From Pseudoflavonifractor phocaeensis (GTDB lineage: Bacteria > Bacillota > Clostridia > Oscillospirales > Oscillospiraceae): a stretch of DNA of 64,000 nucleotides. Made by a program: the position numbers and the translations under genes. The notes beneath the pieces are model-generated. The model was not told the DNA's origin. It did not search any database and saw only the letters and a program-made list of their open reading frames with translations. Shown piece by piece: positions 37,555-45,136 of this stretch. Position 1 is the first letter of the stretch, and each line of letters starts with the position of its first letter. The stretch lies in assembly GCF_016901955.1 (NCBI RefSeq), contig NZ_JACJLC010000006.1, forward strand, positions 1-64,000. Reading direction: 5' to 3'.

Positions 37555-37854
37555 ATGACCATCAACACCAAGCGGGAGGGAAGCCAGGTCACCCTGAGCA
37601 TTGAGGGCCGCGTGGACACCAACACCAGCCCTCAGCTCCAGAGCAAGATCCTGGAGGCCTTCCGGTCCGCCAAAGATGTGGTGCTGGACTTCCAGAAGGT
37701 CCCTTACATCAGCAGCGCGGGCCTGCGGGCCCTGCTCATTGGCCAAAAGACGGCCGCCTCCAAGCGGGCGTCCATGGTGCTGATCAACGTATCCCCCGGC
37801 GTGATGCAGGTGCTGGAGACGGTGGGCTTCGCGGATATCCTGACCATCCGCTGA
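37555..37854 (+). CDS. STAS-domain anti-sigma factor antagonist-like protein
   Basis: 99 residues, a complete SpoIIAA-type STAS domain. VTLSIEGRVDTNTSPQLQ and the loop PYISSAGLRALL contain the serine pair that is phosphorylated in anti-anti-sigma factors. It follows the last baseplate gene by 24 bases with a strong AAGGAGG, so it is co-expressed with the particle. No anti-sigma kinase or sigma factor is adjacent. It may switch CIS expression or be a docking protein that uses the STAS fold. Role inferred from family only. Confidence 0.85.
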   Translation: MTINTKREGSQVTLSIEGRVDTNTSPQLQSKILEAFRSAKDVVLDFQKVPYISSAGLRALLIGQKTAASKRASMVLINVSPGVMQVLETVGFADILTIR

Positions 37855-37899
37855 CCTTGACCCGCCCGCCATTTACCGCCAGGCTGCCGTAGTACGTGT

Positions 37900-37925
37900 G
37901 TAGGGGCGGCCTGTGGCCGCCCGCC
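37900..37925 (+). repeat. GTAGGGGCGG hairpin repeat, copy 1
   Basis: GTAGGGGCGG leads into an 8-bp GC hairpin (37904-37911 with 37915-37922) and ends CCCGCC. Two more copies with the same frame but different inner bases follow (38068-38097 and 38126-38151), so this is a dispersed REP-like element whose arms co-vary. Confidence 0.75.
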
Positions 37926-37947
37926 GACACCCCATAAGCCATACCCC

Positions 37948-37977
37948 ATCCCCACCCGCTGCCGGGTGGGGATTTTT
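37948..37977 (+). terminator. Terminator of the CIS operon
   Basis: A perfect 11-bp stem (37948-37958 with 37963-37973), a 4-base loop and a run of T follow the STAS gene by 93 bases. It is the first good intrinsic terminator since the operon began near 6.6 kb. Confidence 0.8.
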
Positions 37978-38008
37978 GCTGCGCCGGGGGAGTTTCCCCG
38001 CTGTGCAA

Positions 38009-38041
38009 CAAAAAACCCCCGCCCATCCAGGGGCGGGGGGA
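38009..38041 (-). terminator. Hairpin with minus-strand T run
   Basis: CCCCCGCCC and GGGCGGGGG arms around 38016-38039 are preceded by AAAAAA, which reads as a T tract on the minus strand. It would stop leftward transcription entering the CIS operon, although no minus gene is nearby. Confidence 0.5.
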
Positions 38042-38067
38042 CAATGGCGGGGTACGGCGATCCATTC

Positions 38068-38097
38068 GTAGGGGCGGGTCCCAGACCCGCCCGCCCG
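38068..38097 (+). repeat. GTAGGGGCGG hairpin repeat, copy 2
   Basis: Same leader and CCGCCCG end as copy 1; stem 38072-38079 with 38085-38092. The inner arm bases differ from copy 1 but still pair, showing compensatory change. Confidence 0.75.
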
Positions 38098-38125
38098 ATC
38101 ACCGCCAGACCACCGCGATACGTCC

Positions 38126-38151
38126 GTAGGGGCGGCTATCAGCCGCCCGCC
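38126..38151 (+). repeat. GTAGGGGCGG hairpin repeat, copy 3
   Basis: Stem 38130-38137 with 38141-38148 and a 3-base loop. A fourth, diverged palindrome (16 bases, 38187-38202) follows nearby. Confidence 0.75.
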
Positions 38152-38186
38152 GGTCATGGCGGGGCCATGGTGGTTTGTCCATAGGG

Positions 38187-38282
38187 CCGCCATGCATGGC
38201 GGACGCCGGGGCCGGGTCGGTAGCCAGCACCGCACCCCTCATCCGGCCCGGCGGGCCACCTTCCCCCCACAGGGGGGAAGGT
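38187..38282 (+). repeat. Palindromic noncoding repeats before the fibre-like gene
   Basis: A 16-base perfect palindrome (38187-38202) is followed by a perfect 11-bp stem (38258-38268 with 38272-38282) ending 8 bases before the ribosome site of the next gene. The block looks like a dispersed intergenic repeat of gut Firmicutes. The whole of 37855-38304 is otherwise noncoding. Confidence 0.55.
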
Positions 38283-38304
38283 CAAAGAAAAAGGAGGATT
38301 GTTT

Positions 38305-38718
38305 ATGGCAACGTACACACCAAACTACGGGCTGCACCAGTGGGTGCCGGAGGACGTCTTTGTGCGGACGGATTTCAACACCGATCTGTCCAAGATCGAC
38401 GCCGCCATCAAGGCTGCCCAAGATACCGCAAACCAAAAGGCCGAAATCATATTTGGGACCTATACAGGCGACGGAGATAAGACCCGTACCATTCAGCTCG
38501 GCTTCTCTCCGGTTTGGATTTTGGTACTCCGGGCGGACGGAACGGCCAACTTCGGAAAGGGCGGCCTGGCATCATTGGGTCATCCTGCCATCAGAGACGA
38601 CACAAAGCTGTCCGTCGTGGTGACAGAAAACGGCTTTCAGGTCGGCTATGAATTTTCCTACGGCCCCTGGACCAATGACCCGGAAACCACGTATCATTAT
38701 ATTGCCATGCTGCCATAA
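38305..38718 (+). CDS. Small phage-fibre-like protein
   Basis: 137 residues from ATG 38305, 7 bases after AAAGGAGG. The N-terminus (YTPNYGLHQWVPEDVFVRTDFNTDLSKIDAA) resembles the leading segment of minor tail and fibre proteins of Oscillospiraceae prophages, which attach to the tail tip. The remaining 90 residues are beta-rich. It lies alone between the CIS terminator and a second strong terminator, so it could be the only receptor-facing protein of the CIS or an unrelated leftover. No promoter is obvious, and read-through from the CIS operon is possible. Confidence 0.6.
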   Translation: MATYTPNYGLHQWVPEDVFVRTDFNTDLSKIDAAIKAAQDTANQKAEIIFGTYTGDGDKTRTIQLGFSPVWILVLRADGTANFGKGGLASLGHPAIRDDTKLSVVVTENGFQVGYEFSYGPWTNDPETTYHYIAMLP

Positions 38719-38722
38719 TATA

Positions 38723-38758
38723 AAACCCGCCCCTGGACAGTTGCCCAGGGGCGGGTTT
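38723..38758. terminator. Bidirectional terminator between fibre-like and S-layer genes
   Basis: A perfect 14-bp stem (38723-38736 with 38745-38758) begins with AAA and ends with TTT. It lies between the convergent 137-residue gene and the S-layer gene and can end both. Confidence 0.85.
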
Positions 38759-38802
38759 GTTGTGGGATCAATCAGGCATGGCTTGCAGTGGGTCAGCTCT
38801 TA

Positions 38803-41800
38803 TCAGGGCTGAACAGCAGCAGTCCACTTGCCGTTCTTGTCACAGGTGTAGGTTTTGTCAGCACTACCGTCCACACCATCCACACCGGTAATGGTCGCAC
38901 CCTTGGTGACCTTCAGGACGGCGCCCTCGGTACCGGTAAAGGTGCCATCGACGGTCAGAGTGCCCTTGGCAGCAATCACCACGGTGCCGTTGACAACAAC
39001 CCCGGCGCCCTTAGCCACAGTCAGGCTGCTGCCGGTCTTGCTGGCAGAAGAGAGATTCAGGGTGCCATTGACAGTCAGGGTACCGCTGGCCAGGGTCATG
39101 TCGATGCCCTGAGCATTGCTGACCTCAGTGCCCTCATCGTCCTTGATGGAGCTGTCAAACATGGCCCACCAAGTCTCGCCAGCGGGAATGGTAGCGCTGC
39201 CGTTGATGGTCATCTTGTGGCGGTTATCGCTGCCATGCTTGTTAACAAACTCGATCACAACAGAGGTGCCCTTAACGGTCTGAATGCGAGCGTCAGCGGT
39301 GGGGCCCACAAAGATGACCTCCTCGCCGTTGGTAGCAGTGTTGCTGGTGTCCACGGACTTCAGAGTGCCGCCAGCATCCACGGTCAGGGTGCCGGTGGGG
39401 ATGTGACCAGTGTCAGCCTCGGTGTTGGCGTCCAGCTTCACAGTGCCGCCCTTGGCAACGGTAACAATGTCCTTAAAGGCAGTGTCCACGCCGCTCAGGT
39501 CGGCGCTGCCGGCCACGGTGACCTTGTCCAGGGTGACAGCGGTAGCGCTGTCCACATCCAGGACGCCGTTGATCTGGCTGTTCTTCAGGGTAACGGTGCC
39601 GGCCACGGCCAGGGTCTTGTCTTCGGGGATGTTGACGCCATCCAGGGTCAGGCCCTCTTTCTTCGCGCTCAGAACCACGGTCTCAGCGTCGGACTTCAGG
39701 GCGTTTTTGATGTCATCATCAGTAGCGGTCTCGCCGTTCAGGTTGGCGTCCACCAGGCCGGCAGCGGGGTTGGGGGCCATGTTGTTGTTGATGTCAACCA
39801 CCAGCAGATCCAGCACGGTGGAGGAGCCGTAGTAACGGACGTTGGCCTGATCGTTGGCGTCGATCACATCCGCGGCAGGATTATGGGTGTTATCGGCGAT
39901 ACGGATCACGCCGCCCTCGGCGCCTTCCATCTTGGAGGAATCCACGTAGATGACGGTGGTGTCGTCGTCCACCTTGGAGCTGGCCACAGCACCGTTGGCA
40001 AACTGGATCTTGCCCTCGGCCTCATTCCAGCCGCTGACCACAGCGGTGGTCACGTTCACCAGGGAGACGTTCTTGATCACGCCGTCGGAAACCACGTCAT
40101 AAGTGATGACGGAGCCGCGGGGATAGTCGGAGGGAGCGTCGGTGCTCTCCATCTTGGCCACCATCAGCTCGTTGTCCTTGGTCCAGATGGAGAAGGTCAG
40201 CTCGGTCTTGTTGTCGGCGTTGGCGCTGCGGGAAGTGGCGGCCACCAGGTAGCCGTAGTAAGAACCGGTGTTAATGGTGGGGAAGTTGTCGTTGCACAGA
40301 ACAGCGGTCATGCCGTAGGTGAAGCCGTCCACCTTGTTGGTGAGGACCTGACCGTTGCCGCCGAAGGCGTCGGAACCATAGGCGTTCTTCAGCTCCCGGC
40401 CGGTGTACACCTTGCCGTCGTTGTTAGCACTGGCAGTGGCAACGGCGCCCTTCAGCACGTACACCACGGCGTCGTCGGCCAGCTCGGAGGTGCCGATCTT
40501 CTCGTTGTTGTAAGCAACATCATTGTCCTCAAAGCCCTTGTGGCCGGCCAGGTTGTCCTTAGACACGTCGGTCAGCTCATAATCGCTGCCGTCCAGGCGG
40601 TAGGTCACCAGCTTGCCCACGCGGAAGGAGACGTCGTTCGCATCATCATCAGCCACATCGGGAGTCTTGCCGTTCATCTTGGAAATGGTCACAGTGCTCT
40701 TGGTACCGTCGGCAAAGAGCAGCTTGGCCTTGATGGTGTTGTTGCCCAGGTTATCAGCCTCAGGATCAACGGTATCGGCGGTGATCACCATGGCCACGTT
40801 CTTGGTGGTGGCGCCCACGTCCACGATCTTGGCATAGAAGACGGTGGAGCCCAGGGTCACGTACTCGATGGTGTCGTCAACCTCGGCGTCATTGACAGTG
40901 TAGATACCGTCGTTGTCGGTGGTCTTGCCGTACCACTTGCCGTCCAGCTGGTAGTCCACATAGGTGTCCACGTCGTTGTCGCCGCGGACGCCGTCCACCA
41001 CAGCGGTCTTGAGCTCGGCCTTCTCGATGGTGTCCTGACGGGTGGTGGAGAAAGCGGAGTTGGTGTAGTACACCCAATCGCCGGCGGCATAGCCGTCATA
41101 GATCACGATGTCCTCGGTGGTGAGGTTGTTGATGTTGGCGCCAAAGTTAATGGTGCTGGTGCCAATGTAGTTCAGCTTGGCCACGCGCATGGGAGTGCGG
41201 ATGACAGCGTCGATCTTGCCGTCGCCGGTGTTGTCCACCAGCTTGAAGGTGTAGGCGCTGCTGTGGTCGCCAGCCAGAGCAGTCAGCGCAGCGTCAGCGA
41301 CCTGATTATTCTCGGTGTCATAGACGCCGATGCGACCGGAAACATCGCCCAGCTTATAGGTGGTGCCGTCCAGCTTGATGGTCTTGGCGGTGTTGTCAAT
41401 GGCATTATCCACAATGTCGCCGGTGGCGCCGGTGGCGATGACGGAGCTGTCGTTGGCGTACACGCCATAGACGACGTCATCATCTTCCACGTTGTAGATC
41501 ACCTTGACCTGCTGGCCGTAGAAACCAGTGTAGTCCACGGTGGAGTTCAGAGCGGTGCCGTTGTCAATGGCCTTCTGAGCGCTGATGGCGTTGCCGCCGT
41601 ACTCATTGCCGTTGTAGAAGTAGTAGGTCCACTGGCCCTTGTTCTCGTCATAGTCGAAGCCGCCCAGATAGCCCAGCTTGATGGTGCCGTCGAACTTATC
41701 ATTCAGCAGACTCCAGCCAGTGGAGATACCGGTGACAGGATTTTCCACAGTCCAGGGCACATAGGTCTCGCTGACCTCACCGGTAGCCAGATCCTGGCCC

Positions 41801-42420
41801 CAGGTGCGCTTCATCATGGTAGCCTGGATGGCGTTGTAAGCCAACTGGCAGGCGTCGTCACGGGAAATGGGAGCGGAGGGATCCAGGTTACCCAGATCCT
41901 TGTACAGGCCAGCCTCGTTGGCGTAGCGGTTCACGTTGGTGGACCAGCTGTTGCCTACAAAGCCAAACACATTGGCGTTGTAGCCCATGGCGGTCAGCAG
42001 CATCTTGGCAGCCTGCTCACCGGTCAGGGTGTCCTTGGGGTTGAACTTGCCGGAGCCGTCGCCGGCGATGATGCCCATGCTGGTGGCGTACTCAATGTAC
42101 TTCTCAGACCAGATGCCGTCGATATCGGAGTAGGTGGGCACTTCCTTCACGCCCAGCACAGGCTCCACACCGCCGTTCATCACATAGGCGATGATCTTGG
42201 ACATTTCTTCACGGGTCAGAGTTCCAGCGGGATCAAAGGTGCTGCCGTCTTCCTTACCGTTGAAGACGTTCAGCGCCACCATGACCTCCACGGCCTCGGT
42301 GTTCTTGATTTCATCGGAGTCGGTGAAATCAAGGTTCGCAGCGCTGGCGCCCACGACCATCATGCCCATGAGCATCATGGCGGCCAGAGCCAGGCTGAGA
42401 ACACGCTTGAGGTTTCTCAT
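38803..42420 (-). CDS. SLH-domain S-layer protein
   Basis: 1205 residues from ATG 42420, which follows AGGAGGAATACCAA. A signal peptide (RVLSLALAAMMLMGMMVVGASA) is followed by three SLH-type repeats (to about residue 210), for example SDIDGIWSEKYIEYATSMGI with FNPKDTLTGEQAAKMLL. SLH domains bind pyruvylated wall polysaccharide. The long middle is Asp/Thr/Val-rich and beta-structured, and the last 250 residues look like a right-handed beta-helix (LKNSQINGVLDVDSATAVTL). Codon use is cleaner and GC lower than neighbours, as in very highly expressed genes. It is probably a main surface-layer protein. The CIS must extend through or dock under this layer if it acts from the producing cell. Confidence 0.9.
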   Translation of the reverse strand: MRNLKRVLSLALAAMMLMGMMVVGASAANLDFTDSDEIKNTEAVEVMVALNVFNGKEDGSTFDPAGTLTREEMSKIIAYVMNGGVEPVLGVKEVPTYSDIDGIWSEKYIEYATSMGIIAGDGSGKFNPKDTLTGEQAAKMLLTAMGYNANVFGFVGNSWSTNVNRYANEAGLYKDLGNLDPSAPISRDDACQLAYNAIQATMMKRTWGQDLATGEVSETYVPWTVENPVTGISTGWSLLNDKFDGTIKLGYLGGFDYDENKGQWTYYFYNGNEYGGNAISAQKAIDNGTALNSTVDYTGFYGQQVKVIYNVEDDDVVYGVYANDSSVIATGATGDIVDNAIDNTAKTIKLDGTTYKLGDVSGRIGVYDTENNQVADAALTALAGDHSSAYTFKLVDNTGDGKIDAVIRTPMRVAKLNYIGTSTINFGANINNLTTEDIVIYDGYAAGDWVYYTNSAFSTTRQDTIEKAELKTAVVDGVRGDNDVDTYVDYQLDGKWYGKTTDNDGIYTVNDAEVDDTIEYVTLGSTVFYAKIVDVGATTKNVAMVITADTVDPEADNLGNNTIKAKLLFADGTKSTVTISKMNGKTPDVADDDANDVSFRVGKLVTYRLDGSDYELTDVSKDNLAGHKGFEDNDVAYNNEKIGTSELADDAVVYVLKGAVATASANNDGKVYTGRELKNAYGSDAFGGNGQVLTNKVDGFTYGMTAVLCNDNFPTINTGSYYGYLVAATSRSANADNKTELTFSIWTKDNELMVAKMESTDAPSDYPRGSVITYDVVSDGVIKNVSLVNVTTAVVSGWNEAEGKIQFANGAVASSKVDDDTTVIYVDSSKMEGAEGGVIRIADNTHNPAADVIDANDQANVRYYGSSTVLDLLVVDINNNMAPNPAAGLVDANLNGETATDDDIKNALKSDAETVVLSAKKEGLTLDGVNIPEDKTLAVAGTVTLKNSQINGVLDVDSATAVTLDKVTVAGSADLSGVDTAFKDIVTVAKGGTVKLDANTEADTGHIPTGTLTVDAGGTLKSVDTSNTATNGEEVIFVGPTADARIQTVKGTSVVIEFVNKHGSDNRHKMTINGSATIPAGETWWAMFDSSIKDDEGTEVSNAQGIDMTLASGTLTVNGTLNLSSASKTGSSLTVAKGAGVVVNGTVVIAAKGTLTVDGTFTGTEGAVLKVTKGATITGVDGVDGSADKTYTCDKNGKWTAAVQP

Positions 42421-42470
42421 TTGGTATTCCTCCTTAATTTTTTTAGACTTTAGGCAAGGAAACATACTCT

Positions 42471-42544
42471 ATAAAATCGAGAAAACCGTTGGCGTGCAAG
42501 GGGTATAAGAAATACTTGCGGCTACCGGTAGCCACCGGGTAGCC
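42471..42544 (-). promoter_or_regulatory. S-layer gene promoter and upstream palindrome
   Basis: On the minus strand, TTGCAC (42494-42499) and TTTTAT (42471-42476) are 17 bases apart and may be the promoter. About 20 bases upstream of the -35 lies a perfect 14-base palindrome GGCTACCGGTAGCC (42520-42533), with an extra GGCTACC half site beside it (to 42544). The location suits an activator site. The rest of 42421-42675 is AT-rich and noncoding. Confidence 0.45.
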
Positions 42545-42675
42545 AATAAAAAATGTAAAAATATAGAAAATTGGGCAATTTGCACAAAGAAAAATACCAC
42601 ATAATGGATCTAAATCCAAAACAGTTGGGGCAAGACGTTTTCCGAAATACTGGGCGCTTGGAAAACAAAGCAAAA

Positions 42676-42709
42676 GCGGGCGCTCCGGGGATGACCCCAG
42701 GGCGCCCGC
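42676..42709 (-). terminator. Terminator of the ABC exporter gene
   Basis: A 15-bp stem with a 4-base loop (42676-42690 with 42695-42709; two mismatched positions) is followed on the minus strand by TTTTGCTTTGTTTTCC. It separates the exporter from the downstream S-layer gene. Confidence 0.75.
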
Positions 42710-42738
42710 CGTGGTCGGGAGGTATGATACAGATACGA

Positions 42739-44430
42739 TCATGTGTTACCGGCGGGGGAGTCCGGCGTTTCGTACAGTTTGCCTCCCTTGAGCCGTATTT
42801 GCCGGTCGCAGATGGTAAGAGCCTGGCGATTATGGGTGATAATGAGCACCGTTCTGTCCTGAAGCCGCCGAATATTGTCCAATACCTGCCGCTCGGTATC
42901 GCCATCCAGGGCGGAGGTAGCCTCGTCCAGCAGCAGCACCGGAGCGTGGTGGTAGACGGCCCGGGCAATGGCCAGCCGCTGGAGCTGACCCTCGCTGAGG
43001 CCTGTCCCCGCCTCCCCCACCCGGGTATCATATCCGTCGGGAAGGGCCTGGATAAAGCCGTCGGCGCAGGCCACGGCGCAGGCCTGCCGGATCCTCGCCC
43101 GCTCCTCCGGAGAAAAATCCGTACGGTGGTAGGCGAAGGAGATGGCCTGATAGAGGGTGCCCGCCATGATGCTGTTGCCCTGGGGTACATAGGCGAACAG
43201 CCCACGAGTGGCGGCGGACAAAGGCCGGCGGTTTCCCTGTCCGTCCACCAGGGTAACGCTGCCGCCGGTGGGACGGTACAGAGCCAGCAGCAGCTTCAGC
43301 AGGGTGCTCTTGCCCTCCCCGGACATGCCCACAAAGGCGATGAACTCCCCCCGCTGGATGGTCAGGTCCACTCCGTCCAGTACCAGACCGTCCCCATAGG
43401 TGAAGGACAAGTCCCGAAGCTCCAGGCTGGCCATGTCCCCGTCCGACATGGGCTCCTGGGGTGGCTCCTTGGGCAGTTCGTCCAGGGCGATCAGACGCAG
43501 GGCGGAGGTCTGCATGGCGCAATAGCTGGAAAAGAGCTGGTTGATCTCCCCAAAGGGGCTTTGGAGCTGATTCACCAGTTGGAGCGCCCCCGCCAGCATT
43601 CCGTAAGACACGGTGCCGGCGATAACGCCCAGGCCGTACCAGGCCAGGCAGCCCAGGTAGCCCAGATTGATAAACAGAAGATAGCCCGTGTGGAGCAGGT
43701 TGGATACCCGGTTCTGCCGGTAGCTGGCCTGGCGCAGCCGGTCCACCCGGTCCGACCAAGTATGCATGGCGCTGCCAAAGCCCAGGAAGGAGCGCACCAT
43801 CAGAGTATTGCGCAGGGTGTCCTGCTGGACGGCCTCCACCCCGTCATACTCCTGGCGCAGCTGCCGGTGGAGCGCCTGCATGGGCTTGCGGAGAAAAAAC
43901 ATCCCTACCGCCCCCACCAGCAGAGCCCCAGTGAAGATCAGGAAAAAGCGGGGATCCCACAGCAGCAGCACCAGAGCGGCCCCCGCGACCCGGATCAGCA
44001 GGGCGATCAGACTGGGAATCAGATTGGCCAGGCCGGAGGTAACAATATTTACGTCGTTGTTCAGATGGCTGCTCAGCTCTCCCATGCTGTGTCCCTGGAG
44101 TGAGGCGTACTCGGTATGGAGCAGACCCTGGTATAGGTATCCCTTCATGTGAGCCTCCATCCGGAAGCACACTCGATGGTTAATGTGGGTGTACAGGGCC
44201 TCCAGCAGGGTGGCCAGCAAATAGAGCCCGGCGTAGATCCCTCCATACAGCAGAAAGGAACTCAGTGCCCCAGAAGTGACGCTGTCGATGAGATTACGAA
44301 ACAGCACCGGAAAGAGGACGGTATTTACCGACGCCAGCACATACAGCGCCGTAATGGCGAACACGCCATAGCGGTACCGGCCGCTGTGCCGCCAGATCCA
44401 GCGGATGGAGCCCTTCTGAGGATTCTTCAT
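42739..44430 (-). CDS. ABC exporter, fused membrane and ATPase domains
   Basis: 563 residues: six membrane helices in the first 300, then an ATPase domain with Walker A GMSGEGKST near 368, a signature GLSEGQLQRLAIARA (LSEGQ instead of LSGGQ) near 477, and Walker B VLLLDEATSALD. This is a half-transporter of the MsbA/peptide-exporter type and should work as a homodimer. There is no N-terminal C39 peptidase. It is downstream of a 54-residue peptide gene on the same strand, with a terminator between, so it may export that peptide. The substrate is not proven and a lipid or glycan is also possible. Confidence 0.85.
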   Translation of the reverse strand: MKNPQKGSIRWIWRHSGRYRYGVFAITALYVLASVNTVLFPVLFRNLIDSVTSGALSSFLLYGGIYAGLYLLATLLEALYTHINHRVCFRMEAHMKGYLYQGLLHTEYASLQGHSMGELSSHLNNDVNIVTSGLANLIPSLIALLIRVAGAALVLLLWDPRFFLIFTGALLVGAVGMFFLRKPMQALHRQLRQEYDGVEAVQQDTLRNTLMVRSFLGFGSAMHTWSDRVDRLRQASYRQNRVSNLLHTGYLLFINLGYLGCLAWYGLGVIAGTVSYGMLAGALQLVNQLQSPFGEINQLFSSYCAMQTSALRLIALDELPKEPPQEPMSDGDMASLELRDLSFTYGDGLVLDGVDLTIQRGEFIAFVGMSGEGKSTLLKLLLALYRPTGGSVTLVDGQGNRRPLSAATRGLFAYVPQGNSIMAGTLYQAISFAYHRTDFSPEERARIRQACAVACADGFIQALPDGYDTRVGEAGTGLSEGQLQRLAIARAVYHHAPVLLLDEATSALDGDTERQVLDNIRRLQDRTVLIITHNRQALTICDRQIRLKGGKLYETPDSPAGNT

Positions 44431-44517
44431 AGACCTGCCTCCCCTCCTTGGATTTACCGGCGGCCCAAACAGACCGGCCGGATACAGCTACAGTGTACAA
44501 CAGCTCCGGGCAAAAGA

Positions 44518-44549
44518 AAAGAAGCAGCCGGGGGAATGGCTGCTTCTTT
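44518..44549 (-). terminator. Terminator after the 54-residue peptide gene
   Basis: A 12-bp stem (44518-44529 with 44538-44549) is followed on the minus strand by TTTTCTTTT. It gives the peptide gene its own short transcript, with leak-through to the exporter. Confidence 0.75.
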
Positions 44550-44581
44550 CTGTCCATAGCAGGCGCGCGGAAGCCGGGCGG

Positions 44582-44746
44582 TCAGCCCTTGTGGCCGCCC
44601 TTTCCGGGCTTTTCGTCAAACCAGTGGCCGTTTCCATTGCCGTTGCCGTTGTTATTCCAGCCCGCACCGCTGGTGGTGATGATATCCTCGCTCCGCAGAA
44701 GGATAAGCTCCCATTGGGGAGGCGTATAAGGTGACTTCATATTCAT
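44582..44746 (-). CDS. Short Gly/Asn-rich peptide, possible exported or modified precursor
   Basis: 54 residues from ATG 44746, well placed after AAGGAGG; a longer frame upstream has no ribosome site. The N-terminal part (PYTPPQWELILLRSEDIITT) resembles the leader of small peptides common in Clostridia (P-x-x-E-x-x-x-L-x-x-x-D-V-I-T-T-S-G). The C-terminal part is W-N-N-N-(G-N)3-G-H-W with a basic end (KPGKGGHKG). The G-N core and the nearby exporter suggest a ribosomally made secreted peptide. No modifying enzyme is adjacent, and it may be a plain microprotein. The perfect -35 shows it is strongly transcribed. Confidence 0.65.
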   Translation of the reverse strand: MNMKSPYTPPQWELILLRSEDIITTSGAGWNNNGNGNGNGHWFDEKPGKGGHKG

Positions 44747-44796
44747 CTGGTAGACCTCCTTGCACAAGTCAGGGAATCTCTTGTGGTTCAAGGTTC

Positions 44797-44825
44797 AATT
44801 TAGCATACTGCGTTTTCCTTGTCAA
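44797..44825 (-). promoter_or_regulatory. Strong promoter of the 54-residue peptide gene
   Basis: On the minus strand TTGACA (44820-44825) and TAAATT (44797-44802), with a TG extension, are 17 bases apart. The start codon is about 50 bases downstream. Confidence 0.8.
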
Positions 44826-44999
44826 GCACGCTGGAAAATCATCGGAAATTTTTTCTTTTGTGGCAAATTCCGCAGGTTTATTTGAATAATTTGCAGGCAA
44901 CGTTTGATCAAATCATGATACAATAAAATGGAGTATGCCAAAGGTGGAATATAGGCTGGATAGAAATTCGAATTCCACGGGCAGAAAATAATTTGTTTC

Positions 45000-45028
45000 T
45001 TTACAGTCACGGACAGACGACATATAAT
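45000..45028 (+). promoter_or_regulatory. Promoter of the polysaccharide operon
   Basis: TTTACA (45000-45005), a 17-base spacer and a perfect TATAAT (45023-45028). It lies after the upstream end of the longest open frame, so the first gene must begin later (ATG 45137). A second extended -10 (TGATACAAT, 44916-44924) lies further up. The rest of 44826-45136 is AT-rich and noncoding. Confidence 0.8.
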
Positions 45029-45136
45029 AAGTATAGAATAGAGAAATTTGCATATTTTTGGGGCCTGTACATAAGGATGAGGAGAAGACTGTCCGTGCCC
45101 CATTGCCGCAACCTAGAGAGGAGCCATCTACCTTAC

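Noticed and set aside
38788-42453. Plus-strand open frame of 1221 codons opposite the S-layer gene
   Set aside because: The minus strand has a signal peptide, SLH domains and a good ribosome site; the plus frame is a low-complexity Gly/His/Val-rich shadow.
44993-45136. Longer N-terminus for the initiating sugar transferase
   Set aside because: A consensus promoter lies at 45000-45028, inside that extension, so the message begins after the proposed start.
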